From Bacilli bacterium (GTDB lineage: Bacteria > Bacillota_I > Bacilli_A > Izemoplasmatales > Hujiaoplasmataceae): 64,000 bases of DNA. The stretch spans positions 1 to 64,000 of the forward strand of contig JAGYOE010000004.1 of NCBI GenBank assembly GCA_018399755.1, given 5' to 3'. Shown piece by piece: positions 29,693 to 39,426 of this stretch (its first letter is position 1; each line of letters begins with the position of its first letter). The notes below the pieces were generated by a model. That model saw only the letters and a list, made by a program, of their open reading frames with translations, made no database searches and was not told the DNA's origin. The translations under genes were made by a program, and so were the position numbers.

Positions 29693-30638
29693 TTTTAAAC
29701 CTTTCAATAATTGTTTGTACTAAAGGGTGTCTAACAACATCTGTTTTATCAAAATTTATTATTTCAACTGATTTTATGTTTTTTAATATTTCCTTTGCTC
29801 TTATTAAACCAGATTTTTGATTGAATGGTAAATCACTTTGCGTTATATCCCCAGTAACAATCATTTTAGAATTAAACCCTAACCGGGTTAAAAATAACTT
29901 CATTTGATTCACTGTAGTATTTTGCGCCTCATCTAAAATAACAAAAGCATTATCTAGTGTTCTGCCTCGCATATATGCTAATGGAGCAATTTCAATTGTT
30001 TGTTTTTCTAATAAATCAGCGCTTTCTTTTGCACCTAAAACATCATATAAAGCATCGTATAAAGGTCGCAAATAAGGATCTACTTTTTCTTTAAGATCTC
30101 CCGGAAGAAATCCAAGCTTTTCTCCGGCTTCAACTGCAGGTCTTGTTAAAATTATTTTTTTAATTTTATTTGCTTTAAGATATTTTATCGCTAGTAAAAC
30201 TGCTAAGTAAGTCTTCCCAGTTCCAGCTGGTCCTATTCCAAAAATAATTGTATTATTATTAATCGCTTCTAAATATTGTTTTTGATTTATTGTTTTAGGA
30301 TATATTGGTTTCCCAGTAAAAGTTTTTATCACTTCTTTACGTGAAAGAAATAAACTTATAATTTCTTCTTTAGAAGATTTTTCAAGTAAATGAAAAACAT
30401 AGATAATATCTCTCTCATTAAAAACAATATTATTTTTAATCAATTCTAATAATATCTCTACTATCTGTTTAAATTTTTCAACTTTATTGGAATCATCACT
30501 TTTAATTACCAATTCTTGATTATTAGTGTAAATTTCAACATCTAATAAATCCGCAAGTAATTTAATGTTTTTATCATGAACTCCCAATAAATCAATTAAA
30601 TTATCAACCTTTAAGTTTAATTCAATGTTTTTTGTCAC
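29685..30638 (-). CDS. phoH: PhoH-like ATPase
   Basis: P-loop ATPase of the PhoH family, probably linked to RNA metabolism with YbeY. The 317-residue protein has Walker A GPAGTGKTYLA, Walker B FVILDEAQN and the sensor VTGDITQSDLP, with an N-terminal KH-like domain. It ends in TGA and leads the phoH-ybeY-cdd-era-recO unit. Confidence 0.93.
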   Translation of the reverse strand: MTKNIELNLKVDNLIDLLGVHDKNIKLLADLLDVEIYTNNQELVIKSDDSNKVEKFKQIVEILLELIKNNIVFNERDIIYVFHLLEKSSKEEIISLFLSRKEVIKTFTGKPIYPKTINQKQYLEAINNNTIIFGIGPAGTGKTYLAVLLAIKYLKANKIKKIILTRPAVEAGEKLGFLPGDLKEKVDPYLRPLYDALYDVLGAKESADLLEKQTIEIAPLAYMRGRTLDNAFVILDEAQNTTVNQMKLFLTRLGFNSKMIVTGDITQSDLPFNQKSGLIRAKEILKNIKSVEIINFDKTDVVRHPLVQTIIERFKND

Positions 30639-30696
30639 TAAAGTTACTCTCCTTAAATATTATTATATCATTAAATATATTTTCTTAGAAAAAATT

Positions 30697-30722
30697 AATG
30701 ACAATTCAAATGAATTGTCATT
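30697..30722 (-). terminator. Perfect hairpin terminator after rpsU
   Basis: AATGACAATTCA and TGAATTGTCATT are perfect inverted repeats separated by 2 bases and flanked by T-runs in both directions. It lies between rpsU and phoH. Confidence 0.85.
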
Positions 30723-30731
30723 ATTTTTTAA

Positions 30732-30902
30732 TTAGCTACGTCCTTTATTTTTACGTTTTTTTTCTTTTCTTTGTACACTAGGTTTTTCGTAATATTCTTT
30801 CTTACGGGCTTGAGCAAGATTTCCCGCACGAGAAACGTCACGCTTAAAACGACGAAGTGCGTCTTCGATAGATTCGTTTTCTCTCACAATTGTTTTTGCC
30901 AT
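30732..30902 (-). CDS. rpsU: 30S ribosomal protein S21
   Basis: A 56-residue basic ribosomal protein: [19 protein letters not shown], then [14 protein letters not shown] and a Lys/Arg-rich tail ending KNKGRS. This is a full-length S21 of Firmicutes type. It is its own short unit, upstream of phoH but separated by a strong terminator. Confidence 0.96.
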   Translation of the reverse strand: MAKTIVRENESIEDALRRFKRDVSRAGNLAQARKKEYYEKPSVQRKEKKRKNKGRS

Positions 30903-31048
30903 TGCTTTCACCCCTTTTCTTTACCGTTAACATTATACTAAATTTATCTATAAATGTAAACTTTTTTATCCAGATTATTTCAAATTAATATAGATTGTGT
31001 TAGAATAAAGTTAATTTAGTATAAATAAGTATAAGGAGCACTGAAATT

Positions 31049-31630
31049 ATGGGTTTAGGACCAGTATTTCTTTTATCAGATTTAACAATTCTTATAATAA
31101 CACTAGTAATTGCTTTGTTAATTATTTTCTTTTCGCTTTACTTTTATAGTCGCAATTTGAACGACAGAAAATATAAAAGACAGTTAAAAAAAATAAATAA
31201 AATTAAAGAGAAACGCTATAATGCAAATATTATTATCGATAAGATCTATAACAAATATACTATCGATGAAACAAACACCTATAAATCTTTAAAACGACGT
31301 GGTAAAAGAATTGTAAAAAAATATTATCACTTTTATGCAAAAGAACTTAGTAAACTTGTTGATTTAAAAAGTAAAATCTCACCAAATAAAAACCAAAATA
31401 AATTAGTTATCATTCTTAAAAATAAATCAAACTCAATTCTTGGTAAGTGGTATAGTGCAAAATCGATAAAAAAATTAATTAAATTAATAAATAAACATCA
31501 GCTGCTATTTGACTCGCTAGCTTATTTATATGAATTGCCGCCTTATATTGATGAAAACAAATCTTATCATCTAGAAAATCATGATAATCAAAATTTCCTT
31601 AGTTATAAAATTGTCGATGAAATAAAATAA
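31049..31630 (+). CDS. Hypothetical membrane-anchored lysine-rich protein
   Basis: I do not recognise this gene. The 193-residue protein starts with one membrane segment (about residues 9-31, LTILIITLVIALLIIFFSLY) and continues as a strongly basic, Lys-rich soluble domain, with repeated KKINKIKEKR and KRRGKRIVKKYYHFY stretches. A cytoplasmic domain able to touch nucleic acid or acidic lipid is possible. It has a GGAG ribosome site and its own terminator, and it is the only plus-strand gene in a long minus-strand region. Nothing in the context gives a function. Confidence 0.7.
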   Translation: MGLGPVFLLSDLTILIITLVIALLIIFFSLYFYSRNLNDRKYKRQLKKINKIKEKRYNANIIIDKIYNKYTIDETNTYKSLKRRGKRIVKKYYHFYAKELSKLVDLKSKISPNKNQNKLVIILKNKSNSILGKWYSAKSIKKLIKLINKHQLLFDSLAYLYELPPYIDENKSYHLENHDNQNFLSYKIVDEIK

Positions 31631-31654
31631 CGTACTCTTAAATTTAGAGTACGT
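31630..31654. terminator. Bidirectional terminator shared by the 31049 gene and mtaB
   Basis: ACGTACTCT and AGAGTACGT form a perfect stem around an AT loop, with A- and T-rich flanks. The stop codon of mtaB (31644-31646) lies inside the hairpin. Confidence 0.85.
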
Positions 31655-32945
31655 TTTTATATTTTGCAATGACATTAGGAAAATCATCTTTAAGTAAATA
31701 TACTAACACTTCTTTTCCAATTAAATCATCGCTTGCTTTTACTAAAACAGGCAAATAATCTCGTGAGTGTCCAAATAAATACTCACCTTTCCTTTGTTCA
31801 ATTATAGCCCTTTTACTCTTGCCTAATTGAGTTTTAATATAGGCTTTTTTAAGTTGATTGCTTAATTCAAGTAATTTTTTTACTCGCACTTTTTTAATAG
31901 TACCATTTACTTGATCTTTCATTTTATCTGCGGGAGTTCCTTTTCTTTTTGAATAAGGAAAGACATGTAATTCTTGAAAATTAATTTCTTTAATAAAATC
32001 GTAGGTTTCACAAAACTCTTCTTCAGTTTCTCCAGGAAATCCAACAATAACATCTGTAGTTATTGCAATATCTTGATTAAATACTTTTCTTATTTTTTTA
32101 ATTATTTTTTTAAATTCAGACTTTGTATATCTACGATTCATTAACTTCAACATTCTTTTAGATCCACTTTGTAGAGGAATATGAAAGTGATTTACAATTT
32201 TTTTAGAATTCTTTACAACTTTTAGAACTTCTTTATCAATTTCAGTGATTTCTATTGAAGATATTCGAATTCTTTTTATACCTTGAATTTTATCAATATC
32301 GCTTAATAGTTTAGCAAAGTTATAATCTACAAAATCCTCTCCATAACCACCAGTATGGATGCCAGTTAAAACAATTTCTATATGTCCTTTCTCAACTAAA
32401 GCTTTTGTTTCATCTAAGACAATATCTTTGGCTTTTGAACGTATTCTTCCCCTTGTATATGGAATAATACAATATGTACAAAAATTATTACAACCATCTT
32501 GTATTTTTAAAAAAGCGCGTTTATGATTTTTAAAATCATGAATTGCTAAATTTTCAAATTTTTCATCTGTAGATAAATCTACAACTTTATTTATTGGCAA
32601 ACCATTATCTAAATATTCTCTTAAATATTCGATTATTTTATGACGGTTTTTTGTACCCAAAACAATTTTTACACCAGTAATATCTAATATCTGTTGTGCT
32701 TTTAATTGTGACAGACATCCCATTACTATTATTATTGCTTTAGGATTAATTTTTATTGGTCTTCTAATTATTTGTTTTGACTTTCTTTCGCCTGAGTTGG
32801 TAACCATACATGAATTAACTATGTAAACATCGCTATATTCACTATAATCAACAATTTCATATCCTGCATTGGTAAATTGTTCTCTTATAGCTTCAGTTTC
32901 ATAAGCATTGACTTTGCAACCTAAGGTGTAAAATGCAACTTTCAT
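31644..32945 (-). CDS. mtaB: tRNA (N6-threonylcarbamoyladenosine(37)-C2)-methylthiotransferase
   Basis: Radical SAM enzyme that adds a methylthio group to t6A37 (ms2t6A). The 433-residue protein has the N-terminal MTTase domain cysteines (TLGCKVNAYE, VNSCMVTN, VMGCLSQ), the radical SAM motif CNNFCTYCIIPYTRGR and a C-terminal TRAM domain. Three plus three cysteines are all kept, as needed for two 4Fe-4S clusters. Its stop is 4 bp from the rsmE end, with overlapping ends, and with tcdA it gives two t6A-modifying enzymes in the window. Confidence 0.94.
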   Translation of the reverse strand: MKVAFYTLGCKVNAYETEAIREQFTNAGYEIVDYSEYSDVYIVNSCMVTNSGERKSKQIIRRPIKINPKAIIIVMGCLSQLKAQQILDITGVKIVLGTKNRHKIIEYLREYLDNGLPINKVVDLSTDEKFENLAIHDFKNHKRAFLKIQDGCNNFCTYCIIPYTRGRIRSKAKDIVLDETKALVEKGHIEIVLTGIHTGGYGEDFVDYNFAKLLSDIDKIQGIKRIRISSIEITEIDKEVLKVVKNSKKIVNHFHIPLQSGSKRMLKLMNRRYTKSEFKKIIKKIRKVFNQDIAITTDVIVGFPGETEEEFCETYDFIKEINFQELHVFPYSKRKGTPADKMKDQVNGTIKKVRVKKLLELSNQLKKAYIKTQLGKSKRAIIEQRKGEYLFGHSRDYLPVLVKASDDLIGKEVLVYLLKDDFPNVIAKYKNVL

Positions 32946-33667
32946 CTATTATCTCCCATCATAAATCTATAAACACTCGCAACATAAATAGCTGCTGTTT
33001 CTGCTCTTAAGATAGTATTACCTAAAGAGGTAGCTTTAAATCCTTTTTTAAATAAAAAATTAGCTTCTTTATCAGAAAATCCACCTTCTGGCCCAATTAG
33101 AAAAAGTGTATTTTTTGAAAAATTAAGCTTCTTAAAATAAGATAATAAATCCATATTTTGTTCTTTGACATAAGCAAATAACAAATTATCATATTGATTT
33201 AAATCAATATTATCAATCGCTTGTATATCGAAAATTTTAGGCATTATATTTCTTTGAGTTTGTTCAGAACTTTCTTTACAAATTGCCTTATAGCGACTTA
33301 TTTTCTTATGCGAATCTTTTATCTTAATAATTGAAAAATCTGTTAATAATGGATATATTCCTTTTATCCCTAATTCAGTCATCTTTTTAAGAGCTAATTC
33401 AAATTTATCTTTCTTAATTAAACTCAAGCCAATATCTAAGTTCAAAGGTTTAAACTTTGGATTTAATTGTTTAATTATTTCTAACTTGACAAAATCATTA
33501 CTAATTTTAATAATTTTTGCTTGATAAACTAAGCCGTTATAAGTATTTATAATAACTTCTTGATTGTCTTTATAACGCATAACATTTTTTATATGATGTA
33601 AATCATTATCCTTAATTAAAACATAAGGATAATCTATTGATTCATCTCTTACATAATATCTTTGCAT
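32942..33667 (-). CDS. rsmE: 16S rRNA (uracil(1498)-N(3))-methyltransferase
   Basis: SPOUT methyltransferase for U1498 of 16S rRNA. The 241-residue protein has the PUA-like start (MQRYYVRDESI), then LIGPEGGFSDKEANF and LGNTILRAETAAIY, the knot motifs. The ATG at 33667 follows AAGGTGAT; a longer frame has no ribosome site. In many Firmicutes rsmE and mtaB follow dnaJ and prmA. Here the jet operon separates them from dnaJ, which suggests insertion of that operon. Confidence 0.93.
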   Translation of the reverse strand: MQRYYVRDESIDYPYVLIKDNDLHHIKNVMRYKDNQEVIINTYNGLVYQAKIIKISNDFVKLEIIKQLNPKFKPLNLDIGLSLIKKDKFELALKKMTELGIKGIYPLLTDFSIIKIKDSHKKISRYKAICKESSEQTQRNIMPKIFDIQAIDNIDLNQYDNLLFAYVKEQNMDLLSYFKKLNFSKNTLFLIGPEGGFSDKEANFLFKKGFKATSLGNTILRAETAAIYVASVYRFMMGDNR

Positions 33668-33699
33668 GTATATCACCTTCATTTATTTAATTCACAATA

Positions 33700-33715
33700 A
33701 TTATGATATCATAAT
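33700..33715. repeat. Perfect 16-bp palindrome upstream of rsmE
   Basis: ATTATGATATCATAAT is fully self-complementary and lies 33 bp before the rsmE start, overlapping a possible -10 (TATGAT). It could be a regulatory site or chance in AT-rich DNA. Confidence 0.3.
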
Positions 33716-33740
33716 TTATCAATTAAATACAAATAAAAGA

Positions 33741-33761
33741 CTAAAAACCAAAAGTTTTTAG
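33741..33761 (-). terminator. Terminator at the end of the jet operon
   Basis: CTAAAAAC and GTTTTTAG pair around a 5-base loop and are followed on the minus strand by TCTTTTATTTG. It directly follows jetC, so no further gene belongs to the operon. Confidence 0.7.
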
Positions 33762-33770
33762 CCCTTATTA

Positions 33771-36700
33771 TTAGTTGTTTTTTGTTAATTGCATCGTCCT
33801 TGCTTTTTTACCTTCTCTTAAAGTAACTATTGTTGTATCGGTATATTTTTGTAATACTTCCATTTTTTGCGGTGGAGTAGATAACATTATCTGCACAGGT
33901 AAATATTGAATAAAATTCATCATTGCTTTAATTCTAGATGTATCCATTTTATCAAATACCTCATCAAATAATATCAATCCAATTGATTGTTGATTAACTT
34001 TTCTTGATGCTTGGTCAAATACTCTAACAAATGAAGCTAATGTAGCCACATAAAACGGTACTTGTGTTTCTCCTCCAGATTTTTCCTTAAATACTTTTGA
34101 ATAATTTATCTTATCTCCAGAAGTATTTGTAATTAATATATCATAATCCATATATGTTCTATAATCAGTAAATTTATTAATACTACCTTTAGAGTTTAAA
34201 TCTTCAGATGCAAGATTTATAAATAACTCTTCAAGTTGCCTTTGATATTTCATTTCAAAATCATAATTGAAAATTTCTTCGCCTGATTTAACTGCTTCTT
34301 CACTTAATACCATATCATAATACTCGCCATATTCTTTGCTTTTAGGAAAGATAAATTCATAGGTATCTTCCCCAAAACGAATGCCTTTTAATGTTTCATT
34401 AATTTTTTTAATTTCATCTTGAGCTGAGATGATATAATTTCTTAATTTTGCCATAAAATCTTCTTTAAACAGTTTTTCGGCAACTTCTCTTGCTTCTCTA
34501 ACTTTAGACTCATATTTTACCAATTCAGATTTAATTAATTTATTTCTTTCATCTAGGTATTCATCCATATATTCTAAACCGAATTGGTAACTTAAATTAT
34601 AGTTTTGCGTGTATTGGATTTGTTTTGTTCTTAATGAATCTTCAAGATTTTCAATGTTATTTAATTCTCTGGTAATTTTTTCACGATAGTTTTCAACAAT
34701 ATTTCCAATACCATTACTTGCAACCTCATCCGCAAATAATTTTTCAGCCTTTTCTTTTAAAACTGGATTTTCTTCTGATTGAGTAGATATTTTCGTTTGC
34801 AAATTACTTAGTTCTGTTTCAAGTTCTAACAATTTATCATGAATATTACCTTCTCTATTTTCAAGTGATCCGCTTTTTTCATAAGCTTTTTGACGGCTAA
34901 TATTATAATCTTTAATTTCTTCTTTTATATTTTCGTATTCAATTCTTAACTCTTTTAAACTTTCTTGCGGTAAATTATGCTTTTTGTCTGCTAAATTTTT
35001 GCGTTTTTCCTTTAGACTATCAATTGAATAATAATTTTTTAACATATTTATATAGTTATCAAGATTAAGTTTTTTAATCAAAGATACCTCTTCAGTAATA
35101 TTGTTAATTTTTTTATTAATTCGTTGATGTTCAATACTAAGCTCTTTTGCCTTTTTACGCCAACTATCTAATTGAGCAGTTTTAGCATTTTTCCCGATAA
35201 AAGGTTTATCTTTTAATTTCCAAAGAGATCTAACAGTATATGAACGATAAACCATACCGTTTAAAGTAATCGCTTGGGAATATTTTTCCAACTCATTAAC
35301 TTCATCAACCATGATCAAATTTCCACATATCATATTAATAAAGTTCTTTGCGTCTTTATTGTCAGAAGTTATGATAGAAGCTAATGATTTATCTCTATAA
35401 GTATCAAACTTCTGAATTTTTTTAGTATTAACTAAACCAATACCATATATATTTAAGCTATCTTTAATTTGATTGTATACACTTAAAGCTAAATCAAAAT
35501 ATCTTGGTTCTACAATTAAATTAAAACGTTGTCTTCCTAAATAGTCTTCAATAGTATCTTGCCATTTTGAATCAGTTATTTCTAATAATTCACATAAAAT
35601 ATGAACATTAATATCTACATTATATTGATGTTTTACTCCTTCAACAATCTTATTTTGTAATCTTAAAATCATTGGGTCATATTTTAATTTATTGTTTTCT
35701 AACCCTTTTAATGTTTGATATACATCGTTAATTTCTTCAACTAATTCTTGTTTTAAATGTTGATATTTTCCATATTTTGAACGATTATCATTAACTATAT
35801 CATTTAGGTCTTTTTCAATTTGTAATAGTTTTAGTTTTGTTGGCTCATAGTTTTCATCATCAATATGTGCCAAATCTATTTTTGCTAGTTGTTTATATGG
35901 TTTTTGGTTATATTCAGAATTTAAATCTTCAATAACCTCTTTCATTGTTTTTGCTTTTCCTTTTGCATAGTTTCTTATTTCTTCTTGTTCATTAATTTTT
36001 TTAGTTAGTTCATTAATTTCTTTATCATAGATTTCAGACGCTTTAAAACTATCATTATTCGATAACATTGAATATACTTCTTTAGCTCTTTCATCTAGTA
36101 TATCTAATTGATCGTTTATTTCTTCAATTAATTTTTTGTTTTGTTCACGATCAAGAATAACTTTTTCTAACTTCTTATTCTCTTTATTAATTTTATCTTG
36201 GATGTTTTCAACTTCTAGTAATTTAAGAAAATACTCATAAAATTCTTTCTGAGAGATATTTTCTTGTATTTCTTCATAAGTTTTTGCGATATTATTTAAA
36301 TCGTTTACTTTTTCTTTGATTATTTTTAAAGTTGCTTCTAAATCTTTATATGCTCTAATTGATTCTTTAATTGATTCAACGTCTAATATTCTTTCTTCTA
36401 ATAAATATTTATAGATAAATTCTTTTACATCTGATATTGGCTTAAACGCTAATGCTTTTGGTAATAAAGAAAAGTAGTTTTCATTAATTGAACCAAAGCA
36501 CTTTCTAAAGGCTAATTTAGCTTCTCTTCTTGTTAAATGAATTTTATCAGCTTGTTTTGTTTTTTTAAAGTTAATGGTTGTTAAAATCACGCCTTCTTCA
36601 TCAATAAATAAAGATTCTTTTATCTGGTCATTATATTCATAGAAAATAACTTTAGGAGGAATTATTTCGCCAATAATATCAATAACTGAGCCAACAGTAA

Positions 36701-37010
36701 AATATTTTTCATTTACTTCATCATAAAACTCTAAAGCAATGTGGCCAGTAGTATCTCCATCTCTTAAATATTCTTGATTATCGATACCAAGTTTACATTT
36801 AACATACCCACGTAAATCCCGTTTGCTTTTATCATTAGCAGCTAAATTAAATATTTGATCACCAGCAGTTAAAATAAATGCGATTGCATCAACAATAGTT
36901 GATTTGCCCGTAGCATTTTGGCCGGTTATTAAAGTATTGTTTTTAATCTCAATTGTCTCATTAGCAAAATAATGCCAATTAATAAGCCTTATTTTAGTTA
37001 ACTTCTTCAT
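33771..37010 (-). CDS. jetC: JetC/MksB-type SMC-like ATPase of a Wadjet-family complex
   Basis: The 1079-residue protein is an SMC-like ATPase: Walker A TGQNATGKSTIVDAI (about 30-44), long coiled-coil arms on both sides of a hinge-like centre, signature KSGGETQVPFYVATL and Walker B IGLILFDEVFDKMD near the C terminus, then the D-loop. These are all intact, so the ATPase should work. The type (short arms, LINWHYFANETI start) is JetC/MksB, the motor of Wadjet, which recognises closed circular plasmid DNA by loop extrusion, with JetD as nuclease. The ATG at 37010 overlaps the jetB stop by 17 bp; a longer frame lacks a ribosome site. Downstream comes a terminator and then rsmE, so no jetD follows. 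Confidence 0.85.
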   Translation of the reverse strand: MKKLTKIRLINWHYFANETIEIKNNTLITGQNATGKSTIVDAIAFILTAGDQIFNLAANDKSKRDLRGYVKCKLGIDNQEYLRDGDTTGHIALEFYDEVNEKYFTVGSVIDIIGEIIPPKVIFYEYNDQIKESLFIDEEGVILTTINFKKTKQADKIHLTRREAKLAFRKCFGSINENYFSLLPKALAFKPISDVKEFIYKYLLEERILDVESIKESIRAYKDLEATLKIIKEKVNDLNNIAKTYEEIQENISQKEFYEYFLKLLEVENIQDKINKENKKLEKVILDREQNKKLIEEINDQLDILDERAKEVYSMLSNNDSFKASEIYDKEINELTKKINEQEEIRNYAKGKAKTMKEVIEDLNSEYNQKPYKQLAKIDLAHIDDENYEPTKLKLLQIEKDLNDIVNDNRSKYGKYQHLKQELVEEINDVYQTLKGLENNKLKYDPMILRLQNKIVEGVKHQYNVDINVHILCELLEITDSKWQDTIEDYLGRQRFNLIVEPRYFDLALSVYNQIKDSLNIYGIGLVNTKKIQKFDTYRDKSLASIITSDNKDAKNFINMICGNLIMVDEVNELEKYSQAITLNGMVYRSYTVRSLWKLKDKPFIGKNAKTAQLDSWRKKAKELSIEHQRINKKINNITEEVSLIKKLNLDNYINMLKNYYSIDSLKEKRKNLADKKHNLPQESLKELRIEYENIKEEIKDYNISRQKAYEKSGSLENREGNIHDKLLELETELSNLQTKISTQSEENPVLKEKAEKLFADEVASNGIGNIVENYREKITRELNNIENLEDSLRTKQIQYTQNYNLSYQFGLEYMDEYLDERNKLIKSELVKYESKVREAREVAEKLFKEDFMAKLRNYIISAQDEIKKINETLKGIRFGEDTYEFIFPKSKEYGEYYDMVLSEEAVKSGEEIFNYDFEMKYQRQLEELFINLASEDLNSKGSINKFTDYRTYMDYDILITNTSGDKINYSKVFKEKSGGETQVPFYVATLASFVRVFDQASRKVNQQSIGLILFDEVFDKMDTSRIKAMMNFIQYLPVQIMLSTPPQKMEVLQKYTDTTIVTLREGKKARTMQLTKNN

Positions 37011-37599
37011 TATTTTCACTTCCAGTTTTAGTTTCAATATTTGTGATAAAATTATAAACATCATTAATGGTTTGGGTATTTATTGCTAAGAGTATTGTCG
37101 GATATATTACTATTGGTGTGGTTGATTTAGTTATATCACCGAGAGTTTCAATTAGATTATATCTTTTAAATAAACGTAAATTTTTAACTAAATCAGTTTT
37201 ATTAATCTTCTTTTTAAGTTCTAAAGAATCATAGTAATCATGAATTTCATCAACTTTTATAACAACATTATCATTTACAGAGGTTTTAACTAAATGTTCA
37301 TGAAATAATATTCTTAAAATTAAAAGAATTATTGTTTCTTCTTTTTTAAGTCTAAGCAAATTATTGTTTTCACGATGAAGCAATTGAATAGCACCTAATT
37401 CACGATTTAAAACTAATTCAAAGTCCATCACATTAAAATATTCATCAAAATATTCCTTATAACTTATAACAAAATAATACATTTCTTTATTATCGTTTTT
37501 ATCTCGGGCTAAAAAGCTATTAGCTAACAAACGCAAACACACCTTAGCAAACATCTTTTGTTGTCCAATATTTAATTCATCAAAGCCTTCTAAAATCAT
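36994..37599 (-). CDS. jetB: JetB/MksE-type subunit
   Basis: The 201-residue protein fits JetB (DUF4194, the KITE-like subunit that binds the kleisin): LNIGQQKMFAKVCLRLLANSFL at the start, EETIILLILRILFHEH and VVIKVDEIHDYYDSLELKKK in the middle. The second half has winged-helix character. Its ATG follows the stop of the jetA C-terminal fragment with no spacing, so it is translated by coupling. It sits between jetA and jetC, the usual jetABC order. Confidence 0.8.
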   Translation of the reverse strand: MILEGFDELNIGQQKMFAKVCLRLLANSFLARDKNDNKEMYYFVISYKEYFDEYFNVMDFELVLNRELGAIQLLHRENNNLLRLKKEETIILLILRILFHEHLVKTSVNDNVVIKVDEIHDYYDSLELKKKINKTDLVKNLRLFKRYNLIETLGDITKSTTPIVIYPTILLAINTQTINDVYNFITNIETKTGSENNEEVN

Positions 37600-38997
37600 T
37601 TAGTTTTCCCCCTTTAATATTTCAAAGTCATCAATTGTAAATCTTGGATTCTTAATCTTTTTACCTAAAGGATTAATATAGTAATTCATTTCGTCCCCAG
37701 CATAAACAAGAATGTATAATAATCTTAATATTGCTTCATCACTCATATTGTCATTAATTATCTCACTCGCCCTAATCAAATGATTATCTTTAAAATACTC
37801 ATTTAAGTATTTTTCGATAACATCTTCGGTGTATTTCAAACTCTCAAACTCATCGTAGGGCATAGATCAAATTGATTATCATTTTCTTCAAGGAAACTGA
37901 TTTTCAATATGCTTGTACATACCTCTTGGGTAGTATGTAATATGATTCTTTTAGGAAATTTGTTGGTGAGTCGTTAATGTAAATAAAGGCTTAATTATAC
38001 CCATAGCTTTATTAGTTTTATTGTCCTTGATATTTTCTGCGGTAAACCGCAAAATTTTTGTTAACTTTGTAATTACATTTTCATCATTAGATAATAAAAA
38101 CTTTATTTTAGCAATTGTTGTATTAACATATACCTTATTCTTTTCATCGATTTCATCAATAATATATGAAATCGAATTATAAATATCAATAATATCATCG
38201 ATTTTTTTGTTGACTTTCATCATTGCTAAATCATAATTATTATGATTCTTAATCAAATGGTCTTTTGCCAAAATTTCCATTACCATTTTATCTTCTTGCA
38301 TAGCTTCTAATTTCTTAACAATATCAGCTCGATATTTATTAATATTATCACTAGTCTTTAATCTGCGATATGCTTTATCAACTAATTCTACCTTATAATT
38401 AACCAACAGATTAATTAAGTCTTTAATTTCAGAATTATCAACAATAGATTTTATATAAAACTTAAGTCTTGAATCAAGTTTTCTTATTTCTCTAATAAAG
38501 GCAATAGTGTTTTTATAAACTTGATCTAATACCATTGCATATTCACCATAGTCATTATTCAACAATGAATAAACCGTGTATATATAGCCTCTAAACTCAT
38601 GACCTTCTTGATCTTCATCATAATATGAGTCACTTGCAATATCTTTTAAAGCTTCAATTATAGTTATAGCGTAATCTCTAAAATTTAATATTTCTTCATA
38701 GTTGTTATTAACATCAATATCAATCCATTCTGTCTTTTCAAGTCTTCTTAAGATTTGATTTGCTCGATCACGGTTTGTTAATTCAGTTTCTAAATCTTCA
38801 GCTTCTAACTCTTCATCTAGAGGATTAATATCTAAATAATCTATAAGCACTTGTCTTGCAAGATTTTTATCCATCCCTAAGATTGAACCTTGTTCATACA
38901 CTCTAAACAATTCTAATAAACAGTTTATATATATTGATTTATTCTTACTAGATAATAGATTGAAAAAATTATTTGGTATTATATCAAATACTCTCAT
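37600..38997 (-). pseudogene. jetA: JetA/MksF-type kleisin gene, disrupted near its 3' end
   Basis: The frame from 38997 encodes 348 residues starting MRVFDIIPNNFFNLLSSKN, the JetA (DUF5716) start, and continues through the kleisin-like helical body until TAA at 37951. A second fragment of 87 residues (37863-37600, MPYDEFESLKYTEDVIEKYL) abuts jetB and has the position and character of a JetA C terminus. The total span is 466 codons, about the usual family length. Between them, peptide-like coding passes through the other two frames (NFLKESYYILPKR, then FLEENDNQFD), which reads as three single-base losses within about 80 bp. Either the gene is broken or the sequence has errors here. The N-terminal part is well preserved. 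Confidence 0.75.
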
Positions 38998-39009
38998 GTA
39001 ATCACTTCC

Positions 39010-39360
39010 TTATTCATAGCGTTCATAATTGAATTCTCCACTGACTAAACTAGATAATTTATTTTCTAAATTTATCCAGTCTTTTCTAAATTGTTCGAGG
39101 TGCTTTTTACCACTTTTATTAAGGCGATAATAACGACGACTCATCCCTTTTTTGTTTTTTTGCTTATAAGTAGATATTTTACCATCTTTTAACAATCTTT
39201 TTAAGGCAATATATAAGGTAGCTTCGTTTAAGTTAATGTTTTTTTTGCTTACTGATTCAATAATTTTTGCAATTTCATAACCATAACTATCATATTTTTC
39301 TAAAATTGAAAGAATAATATAGTCTGTAAAACCACGGACATGATCACTAGAATTAGACAT
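39010..39360 (-). CDS. PadR family transcriptional regulator
   Basis: The 116-residue winged-helix repressor begins MSNSSDHVRGFTDYIILSIL and has SYGYEIAKIIES, INLNEATLYIALKRLLKDG (recognition helix) and GMSRRYYRLNKSGKKHL (wing), all typical of PadR. Effectors of the family are small molecules. The ATG at 39360 is preferred because AGGTGAT precedes it; a GTG lies 9 bp upstream. It is the first gene of the jet operon, 12 bp from jetA, and the three palindromes in its leader are probable operators. A PadR gene is not a fixed part of Wadjet loci, so it may control copy or expression here. Confidence 0.88.
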   Translation of the reverse strand: MSNSSDHVRGFTDYIILSILEKYDSYGYEIAKIIESVSKKNINLNEATLYIALKRLLKDGKISTYKQKNKKGMSRRYYRLNKSGKKHLEQFRKDWINLENKLSSLVSGEFNYERYE

Positions 39361-39383
39361 TATTATCACCTCGCTTTCTATAT

Positions 39384-39425
39384 ATAAACTGTTTATGTAT
39401 AAATCATTTATACTTAAACTGTTTA
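39384..39425. promoter_or_regulatory. Three adjacent palindromes over the padR-jet start site, candidate PadR operators
   Basis: ATAAACTGTTTAT (39384-39396), GTATAAAT-C-ATTTATAC (39397-39413) and TAAACTGTTTA (39415-39425) are three consecutive near-perfect palindromes. They lie immediately downstream of the -10 of the padR promoter, so a bound protein would block transcription. The two outer units are the same sequence. Confidence 0.6.
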
Positions 39426-39426
39426 T

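Noticed and set aside
33682-33770. A short jetD remnant between jetC and rsmE
   Set aside because: Only a terminator and the rsmE promoter region fit in this space.
37600-37863. The 87-residue fragment as an independent small gene
   Set aside because: It has no own ribosome site, abuts jetB, and completes JetA to the usual family length, so it is read as the jetA C terminus.
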